35,246 nucleotides of DNA, from the NCBI GenBank assembly GCA_902623915.1, contig CACNVM010000009.1, forward strand, positions 1-35,246, in the 5' to 3' direction. A model generated the notes under the pieces. It searched no databases. It was not told where the DNA came from and worked only from the letters and a program-made list of their open reading frames with translations. The translations under genes were made by a program, and so were the position numbers. Positions 22,699-35,178 of this stretch are shown one piece after another. The stretch's first letter is position 1; every line of letters starts with the position of its first letter. The DNA is from an uncultured Pelagibacteraceae bacterium. Its GTDB lineage: Bacteria > Pseudomonadota > Alphaproteobacteria > Pelagibacterales > Pelagibacteraceae.

Positions 22699-25600
22699 AT
22701 GGAATTAACTTTTACTCAAAAAAAAAGTATTAGAAAAAATTTTGGAAAATTAAAAGAAAGCCTATCAATACCTAATTTAATTGAAGTTCAAAAAAACTCC
22801 TATAAACAATTCATAGAGTCTAAATCAGATATAGTAAAAGTTTCAGCTTTAGATAAAGGACTAACAAAAGTCTTTAAAAGTATATTTCCTATAAACGATA
22901 GTTCTGAAAAATCTTCTCTTGAATTCATCTCTTGTAGTTTAGACAAACCAAAATTCGATGTAAACGAATGTAGACAGAGAAGCCTCACTTATTCGTCTGC
23001 ATTGAAAGCAAACCTACGTTTAGTAGTTTATGAAATTGACCAAGAAAATAACACAAAACAAATATTATCCGCAAAAGAACAAGAAGTTTTTATGGGTGAT
23101 TTACCTTTAATGACTCCAAGTGGAACATTTGTAGTTAATGGAGTTGAACGAGTAGTCGTAAACCAAATGCACAGAAGTCCTGGTGTATTTTTTGACCATG
23201 ATAAAGGAAAAACTCATAGTAGTGGAAAACTATTATTCAACTGCAGAATTATTCCAGGAAGAGGCTCTTGGTTAGATTTTGAGTTTGATCCAAAAGATAT
23301 TTTATATTTTAGAATAGATAGAAAAAAGAAGTTACCAATAACTACATTTTTGTTCGCAATGGGAATGAGTAGACAAAGTATTTTGGAACAGTTTTATACT
23401 TACGACTCTTATCAATTTGATACGACAACCAAGACTTGGTCTACTGAATTTAAACCAGAAAAGTATAAAAGACCAATAAAATTATTATTTGATTTAATCG
23501 ATAAAAAAAATAATAAGAAAATATTAAAAAAAGGGGAAAAACTTAACTTTATTTTAGCCCAAAAGTTAAAAGAAAAAAATTTAGATAAAATTATAGTTTC
23601 AGACGACGAAATAATTGGAAAATATACCAATGAAGATTTAAAAGACTCCGAAGGTAAATTAATAATTAATTCTGGATTCAATGTTACAAAAGAAACTTTA
23701 GAAAAAATTATATCTTCAAAAATTTCCAAACTAAAGCTTGCAAATGTAGACTCAATTTTAAAAGGTCCATATATATTTGAAACAATTAAAATTGATAAAA
23801 ATTTTGATAAACAATCTGCATTAAATGATATCTATAAAGTTTTAAGACCAGGAGAACCTCCAACACCTGAAGTTGCTGAGGAAGTTTTTAAAAATTTATA
23901 TTTTAATAATGAAAGATATGATTTATCAGATGTTGGAAGAGTAAAACTGAACGCAAGACTTGATCTTAAAGAGGATGATAATTTAAGAATACTTACAAAA
24001 AAAGATATTATTTCTATAATACAGTTCATGTTGGATTTAAGAGACGGAAAAGGTGAAGTTGATGATATAGATCACCTAGGTAACAGAAGAGTAAGATCTG
24101 TAGGTGAATTAGTTGAAAATCAATTTAGAATTGGATTGTTGAGAATGGAACGAACTATAAGAGAAAAAATGTCAACTTTTTTAGAAATTGAGTCTGCACT
24201 TCCGCAAGGATTAATTAATGCAAAACCTATAAGTACTTCTTTTAAAGATTTTTTTTCAACATCACAGCTATCTCAGTTTATGGATCAAACTAATCCATTA
24301 TCAGAAATTACACATAAAAGAAGAGTCTCAGCACTAGGTCCAGGTGGGTTAACTAGAGAAAGAGCAGGTTTTGAAGTTAGGGATGTTCACCCAACACATT
24401 ATGGAAGAATTTGTCCAATAGAAACCCCAGAGGGACCAAATATTGGATTAATAAACAGTTTGGCAACATACTCAAAAGTAAACAAATATGGTTTTATAGA
24501 AAGTCCTTACAAGAAAGTGCAAAATGGGAAGATTTTAGATAAAATTGAATATTTGTCAGCGATCGAGGAAGAAAAATTTACAATTGCGCAAGCAAACTCT
24601 CCTGTAAGTTCAGATGGGAGTTTTATAGAAGAATTAGTTTCTTGTAGAAAAGGGTTAAATTTTGTTTTATCGAGAAAAGAGAATATTGACTACATCGATG
24701 TATCGCCAAAACAATTAGTTTCAGTTGCTGCATCCCTGATACCATTTTTGGAAAATGATGATGCAAATAGAGCCTTGATGGGATCTAATATGATGAGACA
24801 GGCTGTGCCATTGTTAAAACCAGAGTCGCCGCTAGTAGGAACAGGTATTGAAGGAGATGTAGCTTTAGACTCAGGCGTAACTATAGTCGCTAAGCGTAAT
24901 GGTGTAGTAGACAAAATAGATGGAAAAAGAATCGTAGTTAAAGCAACAGAAGAAAAAGATTTATCTAAATCTGGAGTTGACATCTATAATTTAATGAAAT
25001 TTCAAAGATCAAATCAGAATACTTGTATAAACCAAAAGCCCTTAGTGAAATGGGGAGATGTAATTAAGAAAGGAGATATAATTGCTGATGGACCAGCAAC
25101 TAAGTTAGGTGAGCTAGCGTTGGGTAAAAATGTTACAGTAGCATTCATGCCATGGCAAGGTTATAATTTTGAGGACTCTATTCTTATATCTGAGAGATGT
25201 GTAACAGATGATGTATTTACCTCTATACATATTGAGGAATACGAATTAATGGCAAGAGATACAAAATTGGGTACAGAGGAAATAACCAGAGATATTCCTA
25301 ATGTAAGCGAGGAAAGCTTAAAAAATCTTGATGAGTCAGGCATTGTGTATGTAGGCGCGGAAGTTAAACAAGGAGATATTCTAGTTGGGAAAGTAACCCC
25401 AAAGGGTGAAACGGCCTCTAGTCCTGAGGAAAAATTATTGAGGTCAATATTTGGTGAAAAAGCTACCGATGTAAGAGACACTTCGTTAAAATTACCCCCA
25501 GGAAGTTCTGGGGTCGTAGTTGATGTTAGGGTTTTTAATAGACACGGTATTGAAAAAGACGAAAGAGCAATAGCAATAGAGAGATATGAAATTGAAGCAG

Positions 25601-26796
25601 TTCAGGAGGACAAGCAAGTTGAGGAAGAGATTTTAGTAAGAAATATTAAATTAAGATTAAATGAAATTTTAAAGAAAGAACCAATTGAAAAAAGCTTTAA
25701 ATCTTTAAAAACTGGAGACACGCTAAGTAACGATATTTTAGATTCTCTCGATATAAAAGATTATTGGAAAATCAAGTTTAAAAGCGAAAGTATAAATAGC
25801 AAAGTATCACAATTAAAAGAACAATTTGATAAAGCGCAAGAAGATATAAAATTAAGATTTGAAGATAAAGTTCTTAAAATTAGACAAGGAGATGATCTTC
25901 TACCAACAGTGATGAAAGTGGTTAAAGTTTTTGTTGCTGTAAAAAGAAGATTAATGCCAGGAGATAAAATGGCAGGAAGACATGGAAATAAAGGTGTTAT
26001 AAGCAAAATAGTTCCAGTTGAGGACATGCCTTATATGGAAAGTGGCAAACCAGTTGATATAGTGTTAAATCCGTTAGGTGTACCAAGCCGAATGAACGTC
26101 GGGCAGATATTAGAAACTCACCTTGGGTGGTCATGTTCAGAACTTGGTGAAAAAGTAAAAAATTTATACAATAATTTTAAAAAAACAAATGATAATAAAG
26201 ATTTGAAGAATACTTTGGGCAAAATATATGGAGAAAAAAGGTTAAATGATATTTTGAATAATTTGGACGAAAGACAGTTTAAAGAATTATGTTCAAATTT
26301 GTCAAATGGAGTTCCGATAGCAACACCAGTTTTTGATGGAGCAACAACAGAAGACATTACCAAAATGTTAGACTTAGCCAATTTACCAAATGCAGGTCAA
26401 ACAAATTTATGGGATGGCAGAACAGGTGCAAAATTCGATAGACCTGTAACCGTAGGCATAATATATATGCTTAAACTTCATCATTTAGTGGAAGATAAGA
26501 TTCATGCTAGATCAACAGGTCCTTACAGTTTAGTAACTCAACAACCATTAGGCGGCAGGGCACAACTAGGAGGACAAAGATTTGGTGAAATGGAAGTTTG
26601 GGCATTAGAAGCATATGGTGCATCATATACTTTACAAGAAATTTTAACCGTTAAATCTGACGATGTTGCAGGAAGGACAAAAGTTTATGAGACAATAGTT
26701 AAGGGCGATGACAATTTCGAGTCAGGAGTTCCAGAGTCTTTTAACGTTTTAATAAAAGAAATAAGAGCTTTAGGATTAAACATAGAATTAAATTAA
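22699..26796 (+). CDS. rpoB: RNA polymerase beta subunit
   Basis: This complete 1365-residue beta subunit catalyses transcription with RpoC. The rifampicin region [20 protein letters not shown] and [20 protein letters not shown] are present, as are [42 protein letters not shown] and the C-terminal [20 protein letters not shown] and [13 protein letters not shown]. Residue T531 replaces the Asn found at the matching E. coli site (N518). The 38-base gap before the gene holds a small inverted repeat (AGTAC and GTACT around ten bases), possibly a remnant of an attenuator. The gene ends eight bases before rpoC. Confidence 0.99.
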   Translation: MELTFTQKKSIRKNFGKLKESLSIPNLIEVQKNSYKQFIESKSDIVKVSALDKGLTKVFKSIFPINDSSEKSSLEFISCSLDKPKFDVNECRQRSLTYSSALKANLRLVVYEIDQENNTKQILSAKEQEVFMGDLPLMTPSGTFVVNGVERVVVNQMHRSPGVFFDHDKGKTHSSGKLLFNCRIIPGRGSWLDFEFDPKDILYFRIDRKKKLPITTFLFAMGMSRQSILEQFYTYDSYQFDTTTKTWSTEFKPEKYKRPIKLLFDLIDKKNNKKILKKGEKLNFILAQKLKEKNLDKIIVSDDEIIGKYTNEDLKDSEGKLIINSGFNVTKETLEKIISSKISKLKLANVDSILKGPYIFETIKIDKNFDKQSALNDIYKVLRPGEPPTPEVAEEVFKNLYFNNERYDLSDVGRVKLNARLDLKEDDNLRILTKKDIISIIQFMLDLRDGKGEVDDIDHLGNRRVRSVGELVENQFRIGLLRMERTIREKMSTFLEIESALPQGLINAKPISTSFKDFFSTSQLSQFMDQTNPLSEITHKRRVSALGPGGLTRERAGFEVRDVHPTHYGRICPIETPEGPNIGLINSLATYSKVNKYGFIESPYKKVQNGKILDKIEYLSAIEEEKFTIAQANSPVSSDGSFIEELVSCRKGLNFVLSRKENIDYIDVSPKQLVSVAASLIPFLENDDANRALMGSNMMRQAVPLLKPESPLVGTGIEGDVALDSGVTIVAKRNGVVDKIDGKRIVVKATEEKDLSKSGVDIYNLMKFQRSNQNTCINQKPLVKWGDVIKKGDIIADGPATKLGELALGKNVTVAFMPWQGYNFEDSILISERCVTDDVFTSIHIEEYELMARDTKLGTEEITRDIPNVSEESLKNLDESGIVYVGAEVKQGDILVGKVTPKGETASSPEEKLLRSIFGEKATDVRDTSLKLPPGSSGVVVDVRVFNRHGIEKDERAIAIERYEIEAVQEDKQVEEEILVRNIKLRLNEILKKEPIEKSFKSLKTGDTLSNDILDSLDIKDYWKIKFKSESINSKVSQLKEQFDKAQEDIKLRFEDKVLKIRQGDDLLPTVMKVVKVFVAVKRRLMPGDKMAGRHGNKGVISKIVPVEDMPYMESGKPVDIVLNPLGVPSRMNVGQILETHLGWSCSELGEKVKNLYNNFKKTNDNKDLKNTLGKIYGEKRLNDILNNLDERQFKELCSNLSNGVPIATPVFDGATTEDITKMLDLANLPNAGQTNLWDGRTGAKFDRPVTVGIIYMLKLHHLVEDKIHARSTGPYSLVTQQPLGGRAQLGGQRFGEMEVWALEAYGASYTLQEILTVKSDDVAGRTKVYETIVKGDDNFESGVPESFNVLIKEIRALGLNIELN

Positions 26797-26804
26797 AATT
26801 TATT

Positions 26805-29800
26805 ATGAGAAAAGAATTATTAAAAGACACAAGAAAAAACGTTTCAGAAAAGAATTTTAATCATATTAAAATTACTTTGGCCAGCCCAGAAAAAATAAAA
26901 TCATGGTCTTTTGGTGAAATAAAAAAACCAGAAACTATAAATTATAGAACCTTTAAACCTGAAAAAGACGGATTATTTTGCGCAAGAATTTTTGGCCCAA
27001 TCAAGGACTACGAATGTCTTTGCGGAAAATATAAAAGAATGAAGTTTAGAGGTATAATTTGTGAAAAATGCGGAGTAGAAGTAACAAAGTCTAATGTAAG
27101 ACGTGAAAGAATGGGACATATAGATCTAGCATGTCCTGTAGCCCACATTTGGTTTCTAAAGTCATTACCAAGTAGAATTTCTCTCTCTATAGATATGAAA
27201 CTCAAAGAGGTAGAAAAGATATTATATTTTGAGAGTTTTATAGTTATAGAGCCTGGTTTAACTGAATTAAAAAAAGGCCAACTTCTTACTGAGGATGAAT
27301 ATATAAAAGCCCAAGAAAAATATGGAGAGGACGGATTTACAGCTGGCATTGGCGCTGAAGCTGTAAGAGAAATACTATTAAGTATTGATTTAGCATCTGA
27401 GAGAAAAAAGCTTAGAGAATCTTTAAAGACTATAAAGTCAAAAGTTACAGAGGAAAGGACTTTAAAAAGATTAAAACTTATTGAGTCATTTATAGACTCA
27501 GGAAATAAACCAGAATGGATGATTTTAACTACCGTTCCGGTAATACCACCAGAACTTCGACCATTAGTTCCACTTGATGGGGGTAGATTTGCTACATCGG
27601 ATTTAAATGATTTATACAGAAGAGTAATAAATAGGAACAACAGACTAAAAAGACTTTTAGATTTGAAAGCTCCGGACATAATAGTTAGAAATGAGAAAAG
27701 AATGTTACAAGAGTCAGTTGATGCTTTATTTGATAATGGAAGAAGAGGTAGAGTAATTACCGGAACTGGTAAAAGACCCTTAAAATCTTTAGCAGAAATG
27801 CTAAAAGGAAAGCAAGGTAGATTTAGACAAAATCTTTTAGGTAAACGAGTAGATTATTCTGGAAGATCAGTAATTGTTGTTGGACCAGAACTCAAATTAC
27901 ACCAATGCGGTTTACCTAAAAAGATGGCGTTGGAATTATTTAAACCATTTTTATATGCAAGATTAGATAAACTGGGATTTGCAACAACCATTAAACAAGC
28001 AAAAAGGATGGTTGAAAAACAAAAAAGTGAAGTATGGGATGCTCTTGAACATATAATAAGAGAGCACCCGGTTATATTAAATAGGGCTCCAACATTACAC
28101 AGATTGGGTGTTCAAGCTTTTGAAGCAAAATTAATAGAAGGAAATGCAATCGAATTACATCCTTTAGTTTGTGCAGCTTTCAATGCAGATTTTGATGGAG
28201 ATCAAATGGCTGTACATGTACCATTAAGTTTAGAAGCACAAATCGAAGCACGTGTGCTTATGATGTCTACAAATAACATTTTAAGTCCATCTAACGGTAA
28301 ACCAATAATTGTACCAAGCCAAGATATTGTGCTCGGGATATATTATTTGTCTCAACATAAAGAGGATTCAAATACAAAACCAGTTGGTATTTTCTCTGAT
28401 GTAGATGAGATTGAGAATGCAATTGAAAGGAAAGACATAAGTGTACACTCTAAGATAGTTTCAGTATTTAATACAGTTGATAAAGACGGAAATAAAATCT
28501 CAGAAAAATATACAAGTACTGCTGGACGTTTCTTATTATCTAAAACTTTACCAAAAAATTATAAAATTAAATTCGAGCTTGTAAACAAATTATTAACAAA
28601 AAAAGCAGTATCTGAGGTAATCGACACTGTATACAGATATTGCGGTCAAAAAGAAACAGTGATCTTTTGTGATCGAATAAAAGATTTAGGTTTCAAACAT
28701 GCTTTTAAAGCTGGGATTTCATTTGGAAAAAATGATTTGATTATTCCAAAAACTAAAGAAAAATTAGTTAGTCAAACTAAAAAACAAATAGAAGATTATG
28801 AAAAACAATATCAGGATGGGCTTATTACTAGAGGAGAGAAATATAATAAAGTTGTAGATATTTGGTCTAAATGCACAGATTCAGTTGCAAATGAAATGAT
28901 GAAAGAAATTTCTTCAGCTGAAAAAATTTATCCAGATGGTAGAATCGAAACTAATTCAGTTTTTATGATGGCTGACTCTGGAGCTCGAGGATCACCAGCA
29001 CAGATGAAACAATTGGCTGGTATGAGAGGACTTATAGCTAAACCATCTGGTGAAATTATTGAAACACCAATAATCTCAAACTTTAAAGAGGGATTAACAG
29101 TATTAGAATATTTTAATTCAACACACGGAGCTAGAAAAGGTTTAGCTGATACTGCTTTAAAGACTGCTAATTCAGGTTATTTAACTAGAAGACTTTGTGA
29201 TGTGGCCCAAGATATTCAAGTAACTATTAATGAATGTGATACAAAATCTAGATCATCAATAAAATTGTCTGAGATTATTGAGGGTGGTAACGTATTAGTA
29301 AGTTTATCCGAAAGGGTTTTAGGTAGGGTTGCCGCTGAGGATGTAAAAAATCCATTAACCGGAGAATTAATTATAAAGAAAAAACAAATGATTGATGAAA
29401 ACATTTGTGAAAAAATAGATTCTGCCGGTGTTAAATCTATTAAAGTATTTTCAGTAATAACTTGTGGATCTCAAAAAGGTGTTTGTCAAATGTGTTATGG
29501 AAGAGACCTTTCAAGAGGCAAGCTAGTTAGCATTGGAGAAGCTATTGGAATGATAGCAGCACAATCAATTGGTGAACCAGGAACTCAATTAACTATGAGA
29601 ACCTTTCACGTAGGTGGTACAGCACAAATTAAAGAGGATTCCTCAGTTGTATCTGTTAACTCAGGTATTTTAAAGGTAAGCAATAAAAATTTATTAGAGG
29701 ACTCAAAAAATAATATAATTGTTATGGGCAGAAATACTCAACTTTCTTTAGAAGATGATAATGGAAGACAACTTGCTTTTTATAAGGTTCCTTATGGCTC

Positions 29801-31004
29801 AAAATTATTTTTTAAAAACGGTGAAAAAGTACAAAAAGGAAAAAAAATATGTGAATGGGACCCATACACATTACCTGTAATAGCAGAAACAAATGGTATA
29901 GTTAACTACATGGATTTAGTCGATGGTGTTTCGCTTGCGGAAACACTCGATGATGCTACAGGTATATCCTCAAAATCAGTTGTGGATTGGAGATCACAAT
30001 CAAAAAATACTGATTTAAAACCAAGAATAACATTAAGGAATTCTGACGGAGAAGTTATAAAAAAAGCTGATGGTAACGAAGCAAGATATTATTTAGTGCC
30101 AGACTCAATTCTTTCTGTGCAAGATGGACAAAAAATATCAGCTGGTGATGTTTTAGCAAGATTACCCAAAGAAACTTCAAAAACAAAAGATATAACTGGT
30201 GGTCTTCCAAGGGTTGCAGAACTATTTGAAGCAAGAAGACCAAAGGATAGTGCCATAATAGCAGAAAGCGATGGAACAATTCAATTTGGAAAAGAAGTTA
30301 GAGGGAAACAAAAAATTTCTATTGTTTCAGATAAAGGGGAGTCATCTAATTATTTAATACCAAAGGGAAAACACACAAATTTTAATCAGGGAGAAAAAAT
30401 AAAAAAAGGTGAATATTTATTAGATGGAGCACCTGCGCCTCATGATATTTTAAGGATTTTGGGAGTGGAAGCTTTAACTGAATATTTTGTAACAGAAGTA
30501 CAAGAAGTTTACAGAATGCAGGGAGTTGTAATTAACGACAAGCACATCGAAACAATAGTAAGACAGATGCTTAAAAAAGTTGAAATTAAAGAATCAGGAG
30601 ACTCAGATTATTTAAATGGTGAACTTGTTGATAGAATTGATCTAAATAACGCAAATGAGGAGCTAAAAAAACAAAACAAAAAACCTGCTTCTGGTGAAAG
30701 AGTATTATTAGGCATAACTAAAGCATCACTTCAAACAAATTCGTTTATATCTGCAGCTTCTTTCCAAGAAACAACAAGAGTATTGACAGACTCTGCAATA
30801 AAAGGAAAAATAGATACGCTAGAGGGTCTTAAAGAAAACGTGATTGTTGGTAGACTTATTCCTGCTGGCACAGGTCTAACAAAAAATATTTTAGACAAAC
30901 AAGCAAGAGAGGAAGATAAAATAAGAATTGCAGAATTGAAAAAACAAGAACTCGCAAAACAAGAGATAGAGAAAACTCAAAAAACAGAGATTAAGACCGA
31001 ATAA
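26805..31004 (+). CDS. rpoC: RNA polymerase beta' subunit
   Basis: This 1399-residue beta' subunit has the N-terminal zinc site [20 protein letters not shown] (C71, C73, C86 and C89) and the catalytic [12 protein letters not shown] with magnesium ligands D462, D464 and D466. It also has [20 protein letters not shown], the bridge-helix region with [20 protein letters not shown], and [20 protein letters not shown]. The second zinc cluster includes [16 protein letters not shown]. The C-terminus ends in a lysine/glutamate-rich tail. It lies eight bases after rpoB without a Shine-Dalgarno motif. The following 177-base gap is the longest in the ribosomal run. Confidence 0.99.
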   Translation: MRKELLKDTRKNVSEKNFNHIKITLASPEKIKSWSFGEIKKPETINYRTFKPEKDGLFCARIFGPIKDYECLCGKYKRMKFRGIICEKCGVEVTKSNVRRERMGHIDLACPVAHIWFLKSLPSRISLSIDMKLKEVEKILYFESFIVIEPGLTELKKGQLLTEDEYIKAQEKYGEDGFTAGIGAEAVREILLSIDLASERKKLRESLKTIKSKVTEERTLKRLKLIESFIDSGNKPEWMILTTVPVIPPELRPLVPLDGGRFATSDLNDLYRRVINRNNRLKRLLDLKAPDIIVRNEKRMLQESVDALFDNGRRGRVITGTGKRPLKSLAEMLKGKQGRFRQNLLGKRVDYSGRSVIVVGPELKLHQCGLPKKMALELFKPFLYARLDKLGFATTIKQAKRMVEKQKSEVWDALEHIIREHPVILNRAPTLHRLGVQAFEAKLIEGNAIELHPLVCAAFNADFDGDQMAVHVPLSLEAQIEARVLMMSTNNILSPSNGKPIIVPSQDIVLGIYYLSQHKEDSNTKPVGIFSDVDEIENAIERKDISVHSKIVSVFNTVDKDGNKISEKYTSTAGRFLLSKTLPKNYKIKFELVNKLLTKKAVSEVIDTVYRYCGQKETVIFCDRIKDLGFKHAFKAGISFGKNDLIIPKTKEKLVSQTKKQIEDYEKQYQDGLITRGEKYNKVVDIWSKCTDSVANEMMKEISSAEKIYPDGRIETNSVFMMADSGARGSPAQMKQLAGMRGLIAKPSGEIIETPIISNFKEGLTVLEYFNSTHGARKGLADTALKTANSGYLTRRLCDVAQDIQVTINECDTKSRSSIKLSEIIEGGNVLVSLSERVLGRVAAEDVKNPLTGELIIKKKQMIDENICEKIDSAGVKSIKVFSVITCGSQKGVCQMCYGRDLSRGKLVSIGEAIGMIAAQSIGEPGTQLTMRTFHVGGTAQIKEDSSVVSVNSGILKVSNKNLLEDSKNNIIVMGRNTQLSLEDDNGRQLAFYKVPYGSKLFFKNGEKVQKGKKICEWDPYTLPVIAETNGIVNYMDLVDGVSLAETLDDATGISSKSVVDWRSQSKNTDLKPRITLRNSDGEVIKKADGNEARYYLVPDSILSVQDGQKISAGDVLARLPKETSKTKDITGGLPRVAELFEARRPKDSAIIAESDGTIQFGKEVRGKQKISIVSDKGESSNYLIPKGKHTNFNQGEKIKKGEYLLDGAPAPHDILRILGVEALTEYFVTEVQEVYRMQGVVINDKHIETIVRQMLKKVEIKESGDSDYLNGELVDRIDLNNANEELKKQNKKPASGERVLLGITKASLQTNSFISAASFQETTRVLTDSAIKGKIDTLEGLKENVIVGRLIPAGTGLTKNILDKQAREEDKIRIAELKKQELAKQEIEKTQKTEIKTE

Positions 31005-31181
31005 CGCAAGTATTTAAGGGGTTTTTTTACTTATTAAACGTTGACTTTTTAGACTTCAATGTTAATTTAGCGCAATTTTGATGGTTAAAAGTAAGGTAAC
31101 GTTGACCTTAAACAATAACTAAAAAAAGTAAGAAACCTAAGCCTATCTTTACTTTTATCTATCTAAAACTTTTTAAAAATT
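31005..31181 (+). promoter_or_regulatory. Leader/promoter region between rpoC and rpsL
   Basis: This 177-base gap holds no gene. A candidate promoter is TTGACT (31041-31046) with TAATTT (31063-31068) at a 16-base spacing. The nine-base word AACGTTGAC occurs twice, at 31037-31045 and 31098-31106. The second copy lies in an imperfect palindrome with six-base arms TAAGGT (31092-31097) and ACCTTA (31105-31110). AAAAGTAAG also occurs twice (31087-31095 and 31124-31132), and part of the second copy can pair with TTACTTTT (31149-31156). AAGTA (31008-31012) and TACTT (31028-31032) flank a GGGG and T-run. The structure suggests a regulated leader for the str operon, probably ribosomal-protein or operator control. 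Confidence 0.5.
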
Positions 31182-31553
31182 ATGCCGACTATTAATCAGT
31201 TGATGAGAAAACCAAGAGTGAAGCCTTTAGCTAGAAATAAAGTTCCGGCTTTAGAAAAACAACCTCTGAAAAGAGCCGTTTGTATTAAGGTTTACACAAC
31301 AACACCAAAAAAACCAAATTCAGCTTTAAGAAAGGTTGCAAGAGTAAGATTGTCGAATGGCTATGAAGTAACAGCATATATACCTGGAGAAGGACATAAT
31401 TTACAAGAACATTCCGTAGTTCTAATTAGAGGTGGAAGAGTTAAAGATTTACCTGGCGTAAGGTATCATATTTTAAGAGGAAATCTCGATGCACAAGGCG
31501 TTACAGCTCGTAAAAAAAGACGTTCTTTATATGGAGCAAAAAAACCAAAATAA
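31182..31553 (+). CDS. rpsL: 30S ribosomal protein S12
   Basis: This 123-residue protein has the S12 signature [12 protein letters not shown] at the start, the streptomycin-related loops [17 protein letters not shown] and [11 protein letters not shown], plus [20 protein letters not shown]. The lysines changed in classical streptomycin resistance are present in the first loop, where the sequence looks wild type. S12 guards decoding accuracy at the A site. It starts the str operon and is preceded by a structured 177-base gap. It ends nine bases before rpsG. Confidence 0.99.
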   Translation: MPTINQLMRKPRVKPLARNKVPALEKQPLKRAVCIKVYTTTPKKPNSALRKVARVRLSNGYEVTAYIPGEGHNLQEHSVVLIRGGRVKDLPGVRYHILRGNLDAQGVTARKKRRSLYGAKKPK

Positions 31554-31556
31554 TAA

Positions 31557-32033
<477 letters not shown>

Positions 32034-32037
32034 TATT

Positions 32038-34113
32038 ATGCCTAGATCACATACATTAGAGAAATATCGTAACATTGGAATTATGGCTCACATAGATGCC
32101 GGTAAAACTACGACGACAGAAAGAATTTTATATTATACTGGAAAAAGTCACAAAATTGGTGAGGTTCACGATGGTGCGGCTACTATGGATTGGATGGAGC
32201 AAGAGCAAGAAAGAGGTATAACAATTACTTCTGCAGCAACAACTTGTTTTTGGAGAGAACACAGAATTAATATTATCGATACACCTGGGCATGTAGATTT
32301 TACGATAGAAGTTGAAAGATCGCTAAAAGTTTTGGATGGGGCGGTTGCGGTATTTGATGGTGTTGCTGGTGTAGAACCTCAATCCGAAACAGTCTGGCGT
32401 CAAGCTGATAAGTATAAAGTACCAAGAATCTGCTTTGTAAATAAACTAGATAGAACCGGAGCAGATTTTTTCAATTGTGTTCAAATGATTAAAGATAGAT
32501 TAGGTGCAAAACCTCTTGTAATGCAAATTCCTGTAGGGATTGAGTCTTCTTTAAAAGGTGTGGTTGATTTAATTAAAATGAAAGCTGTCATTTGGAAAGA
32601 TGAAAAACTTGGAGCTGAGTTCGAATATGTAGATATACCTGCAGAATTAAAGGAACAAGCAAACAAATACCGAAAAGATTTAGTTGAGACAGCCGTAGAA
32701 CAAGATGAAAAATTAATGGATGATTATTTAAATGGTAAAGAAATTTCTGAAAAAGATATAATAGCCTGCGTCAGAAAAGGATGCTTAAAATTTGATTTTG
32801 TACCAGTAATTACCGGTTCAGCATTTAAAAATAAAGGTGTTCAACCCTTACTTGATGCTGTAATTGATTTTCTTCCTAGTCCTAAAGATATTAACTCAAT
32901 AAAAGGTACTAAACCAAACTCTAAAGATGAAATAGAGAGAAAATTTGATGATAAAGAGCCTTTTTCGGCTTTAGCTTTTAAAGTAGCAAACGACCCCTTT
33001 GTTGGATCTTTAACTTTTATAAGAATCTACTCAGGCACCTTAAAATCCGGAACTGGAATTTATAATACTTCACGAGATAAAGAAGAAAGAGTTGGTAGAA
33101 TGTTATTGATGCATGCTAACAGCAGAGAAGATGTAAAAGAAGCCAATGCAGGAGATATAGTTGCTCTGGCAGGGTTAAAATATACTATAACAGGACATAC
33201 GTTATCAGACGAGGATAACCCAGTCGTTTTAGAGCCAATGGAGTTTCCAGATCCAGTTATAGAGATTGCGGTTGAACCTAAAACGAAGGGTGACCAAGAG
33301 AAAATGGGTGAGGCCCTAGGAAGGTTAGCCAAAGAAGACCCATCATTTAGAGTTTCTTCTGATGAGGAATCTGGTCAAACAATTATTAAAGGTATGGGAG
33401 AGCTACATTTAGATATTATTGTAGATAGAATGAAAAGAGAATTTAAAGTAGAAGCAAATATTGGTGCCCCACAGGTTGCTTACAGAGAAACTATTCTAAA
33501 ACCAGTATCGAGCGTCTACATTCACAAAAAACAAAGTGGAGGCGCTGGTCAATTTGCAAAAGTTGAACTTAATGTTGAGCCTTTAGAGCCAGGAAAAGGA
33601 AGAGAAGTTGAAAATAAAATTAAAGGTGGAGCAATACCAAAAGAATTCATACCAGGAGTAGAAAAGGGAATTGAAAGTGTTGCTGATAATGGAATATTAG
33701 CAGGGTTTCCTTTAATAGATTATAAAGTAACAATTGTAGATGGCTTACACCACGATGTTGACTCTAGCGTTTTAGCATTTGAAATAGCATCCAGGTACTG
33801 TTTCAAAGAAGCTTGTACTAAAGCAACTTTAAAATTATTAGAACCTATGATGCGGGTTGAAGTAATTACACCTGAAGACTACATGGGTGATGTAATTGGT
33901 GACTTAAACAGTAGAAGAGGACAAGTATCAACTACAGAAACAAGAGGGAATGCAACAGTAATAAGTGCAATGGTTCCTTTAGCAAACATGTTTGGCTACA
34001 TAAACAATTTGAGATCTATGTCCCAAGGTAGAGCACAATACTCAATGTTTTTTGATCACTACGCCAAAGTTCCTCAAAATGTACAAGATGAAGTAACAAA
34101 AAAAATGGCTTAA
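32038..34113 (+). CDS. fusA: Translation elongation factor G
   Basis: From the ATG at 32038 the product has 691 residues. A TTG 24 bases earlier in the same frame lies inside rpsG and adds residues foreign to the family. The G1 loop AHIDAGKT (17-24), switch [15 protein letters not shown]3 DTPGHVDF, G4 NKLD and GSAF are present. So are domain II, domain IV with the conserved HHDVDSS, and domain V. EF-G drives translocation and helps recycle ribosomes. The gene is slightly shorter than the 704-residue E. coli protein. It is followed after a single base by rpsJ, with no tufA between. Confidence 0.98.
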   Translation: MPRSHTLEKYRNIGIMAHIDAGKTTTTERILYYTGKSHKIGEVHDGAATMDWMEQEQERGITITSAATTCFWREHRINIIDTPGHVDFTIEVERSLKVLDGAVAVFDGVAGVEPQSETVWRQADKYKVPRICFVNKLDRTGADFFNCVQMIKDRLGAKPLVMQIPVGIESSLKGVVDLIKMKAVIWKDEKLGAEFEYVDIPAELKEQANKYRKDLVETAVEQDEKLMDDYLNGKEISEKDIIACVRKGCLKFDFVPVITGSAFKNKGVQPLLDAVIDFLPSPKDINSIKGTKPNSKDEIERKFDDKEPFSALAFKVANDPFVGSLTFIRIYSGTLKSGTGIYNTSRDKEERVGRMLLMHANSREDVKEANAGDIVALAGLKYTITGHTLSDEDNPVVLEPMEFPDPVIEIAVEPKTKGDQEKMGEALGRLAKEDPSFRVSSDEESGQTIIKGMGELHLDIIVDRMKREFKVEANIGAPQVAYRETILKPVSSVYIHKKQSGGAGQFAKVELNVEPLEPGKGREVENKIKGGAIPKEFIPGVEKGIESVADNGILAGFPLIDYKVTIVDGLHHDVDSSVLAFEIASRYCFKEACTKATLKLLEPMMRVEVITPEDYMGDVIGDLNSRRGQVSTTETRGNATVISAMVPLANMFGYINNLRSMSQGRAQYSMFFDHYAKVPQNVQDEVTKKMA

Positions 34114-34114
34114 A

Positions 34115-34423
34115 ATGGAAAATCAAAATATTAGAATACATCTTAGAGCTTATGATAACAAAATCCTCGATTTATCTACAGAGGAAATAGTTAATACAGC
34201 TAAAAGAACCGGAGCCCAAGTAAAAGGACCAATACCTTTACCGACTAAAATTGAAAGATTTACAGTTTTGAGATCACCACACATTGATAAAAAAAGTAGA
34301 GAACAATTTGAAACAAGAACTCATAAGAGGTTAATAGATATCGTTGAACCGACACCACAAACAGTCGAAGCTTTAATGAAATTAGATTTGGCATCAGGAG
34401 TAGATATAGAAATTAAAATTTAA
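34115..34423 (+). CDS. rpsJ: 30S ribosomal protein S10 (NusE)
   Basis: This 102-residue protein has the S10 pattern [60 protein letters not shown] and a C-terminal [10 protein letters not shown]. It belongs to the 30S head and also acts as NusE, joining NusG and RNA polymerase to the ribosome. It normally opens the S10 operon behind its own leader. Here it starts one base after fusA, so it must be read from the str transcript or from a promoter inside fusA. Confidence 0.99.
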   Translation: MENQNIRIHLRAYDNKILDLSTEEIVNTAKRTGAQVKGPIPLPTKIERFTVLRSPHIDKKSREQFETRTHKRLIDIVEPTPQTVEALMKLDLASGVDIEIKI

Positions 34424-34425
34424 AA

Positions 34426-35175
34426 ATGACTTTAGGTTTAGTAGGAAAAAAAATGGGAATGACACGAGAGTTTTTTAACTCAGGTATTTCTGTGCCTGTC
34501 ACAGTGGTAAAGGTTGAAAAAGGGAGGATTATTGACGTGTATACAAAAGAAAAGAACGGTTATTCAGCGATAAAGTTAGGATTTATCAAAAAGAAAAATT
34601 CAAAGCTTAGTAATCAAATGAAAGGATTTTTTGCAAAAAAAAACACAGAACCTAAAAAAATAATCAAAGAGTACAGGGTTGAAAAAACAGACGAATACAA
34701 AACAGGTAGTGAGATTGGTTTAGAAATTTTAAAGGATGTTAAGTTTATTGATGTTCGATCACAAACAATAGGAAAAGGATTTGCTGGTGTAATGAAAAAA
34801 TATAATTTTGGAGGTTTAAGAGCAAGCCATGGTGTTTCTGTTTCTCATAGATCTCATGGATCAACTGGTCAAAATCAGGACCCTGGAAAAGTCTTTAAAG
34901 GTAAGAAAATGGCTGGCCACATGGGGTCTAAATTTAGAACTATACTTAATCTTGAAATAATAAAATCTGATGTTGAAAATGGTCTTATTTATATAAAAGG
35001 ATCGATTCCTGGCTCTAAAAATACAACAGTCTTTTTAAGAAAATCAAAAAAAACTTTTAACAGAAAAACTAGTTTAGAAAAATTTGCACAAAATGCCCAA
35101 GCAGCAAATCCTGCAGGTAAAAAAGAAACTAAAAAGGCAGAAGCATCAAAAAAAACTGAGTCAAAAAAGAAATAA
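34426..35175 (+). CDS. rplC: 50S ribosomal protein L3
   Basis: This 249-residue protein has MTLGLVGKKMGMTREF at the start and the core segments FIDVRSQTIGKGFAGVMKKY, SHGVSVSHRSHGSTGQNQDP and GKKMAGHMGSKFRT, which are L3 hallmarks. The glutamine in the NQDP motif is the site methylated by PrmB in many bacteria. Beyond about residue 220 there is a low-complexity tail of lysine, alanine and glutamate, making the protein some 40 residues longer than in E. coli. It starts two bases after rpsJ and ends three bases before rplD. Confidence 0.98.
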   Translation: MTLGLVGKKMGMTREFFNSGISVPVTVVKVEKGRIIDVYTKEKNGYSAIKLGFIKKKNSKLSNQMKGFFAKKNTEPKKIIKEYRVEKTDEYKTGSEIGLEILKDVKFIDVRSQTIGKGFAGVMKKYNFGGLRASHGVSVSHRSHGSTGQNQDPGKVFKGKKMAGHMGSKFRTILNLEIIKSDVENGLIYIKGSIPGSKNTTVFLRKSKKTFNRKTSLEKFAQNAQAANPAGKKETKKAEASKKTESKKK

Positions 35176-35178
35176 ATT

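Noticed and set aside
27008-27679. Long reading frame (223 codons) on the - strand inside rpoC
   Set aside because: It lies wholly within an unmistakable rpoC, has serine/leucine/phenylalanine-rich composition typical of antisense reading of Lys/Glu-rich genes, and shows no family motif.
31005-31035. Intrinsic terminator after rpoC
   Set aside because: The AAGTA/TACTT stem is only five pairs, and the T-run lies inside the loop instead of after the stem.
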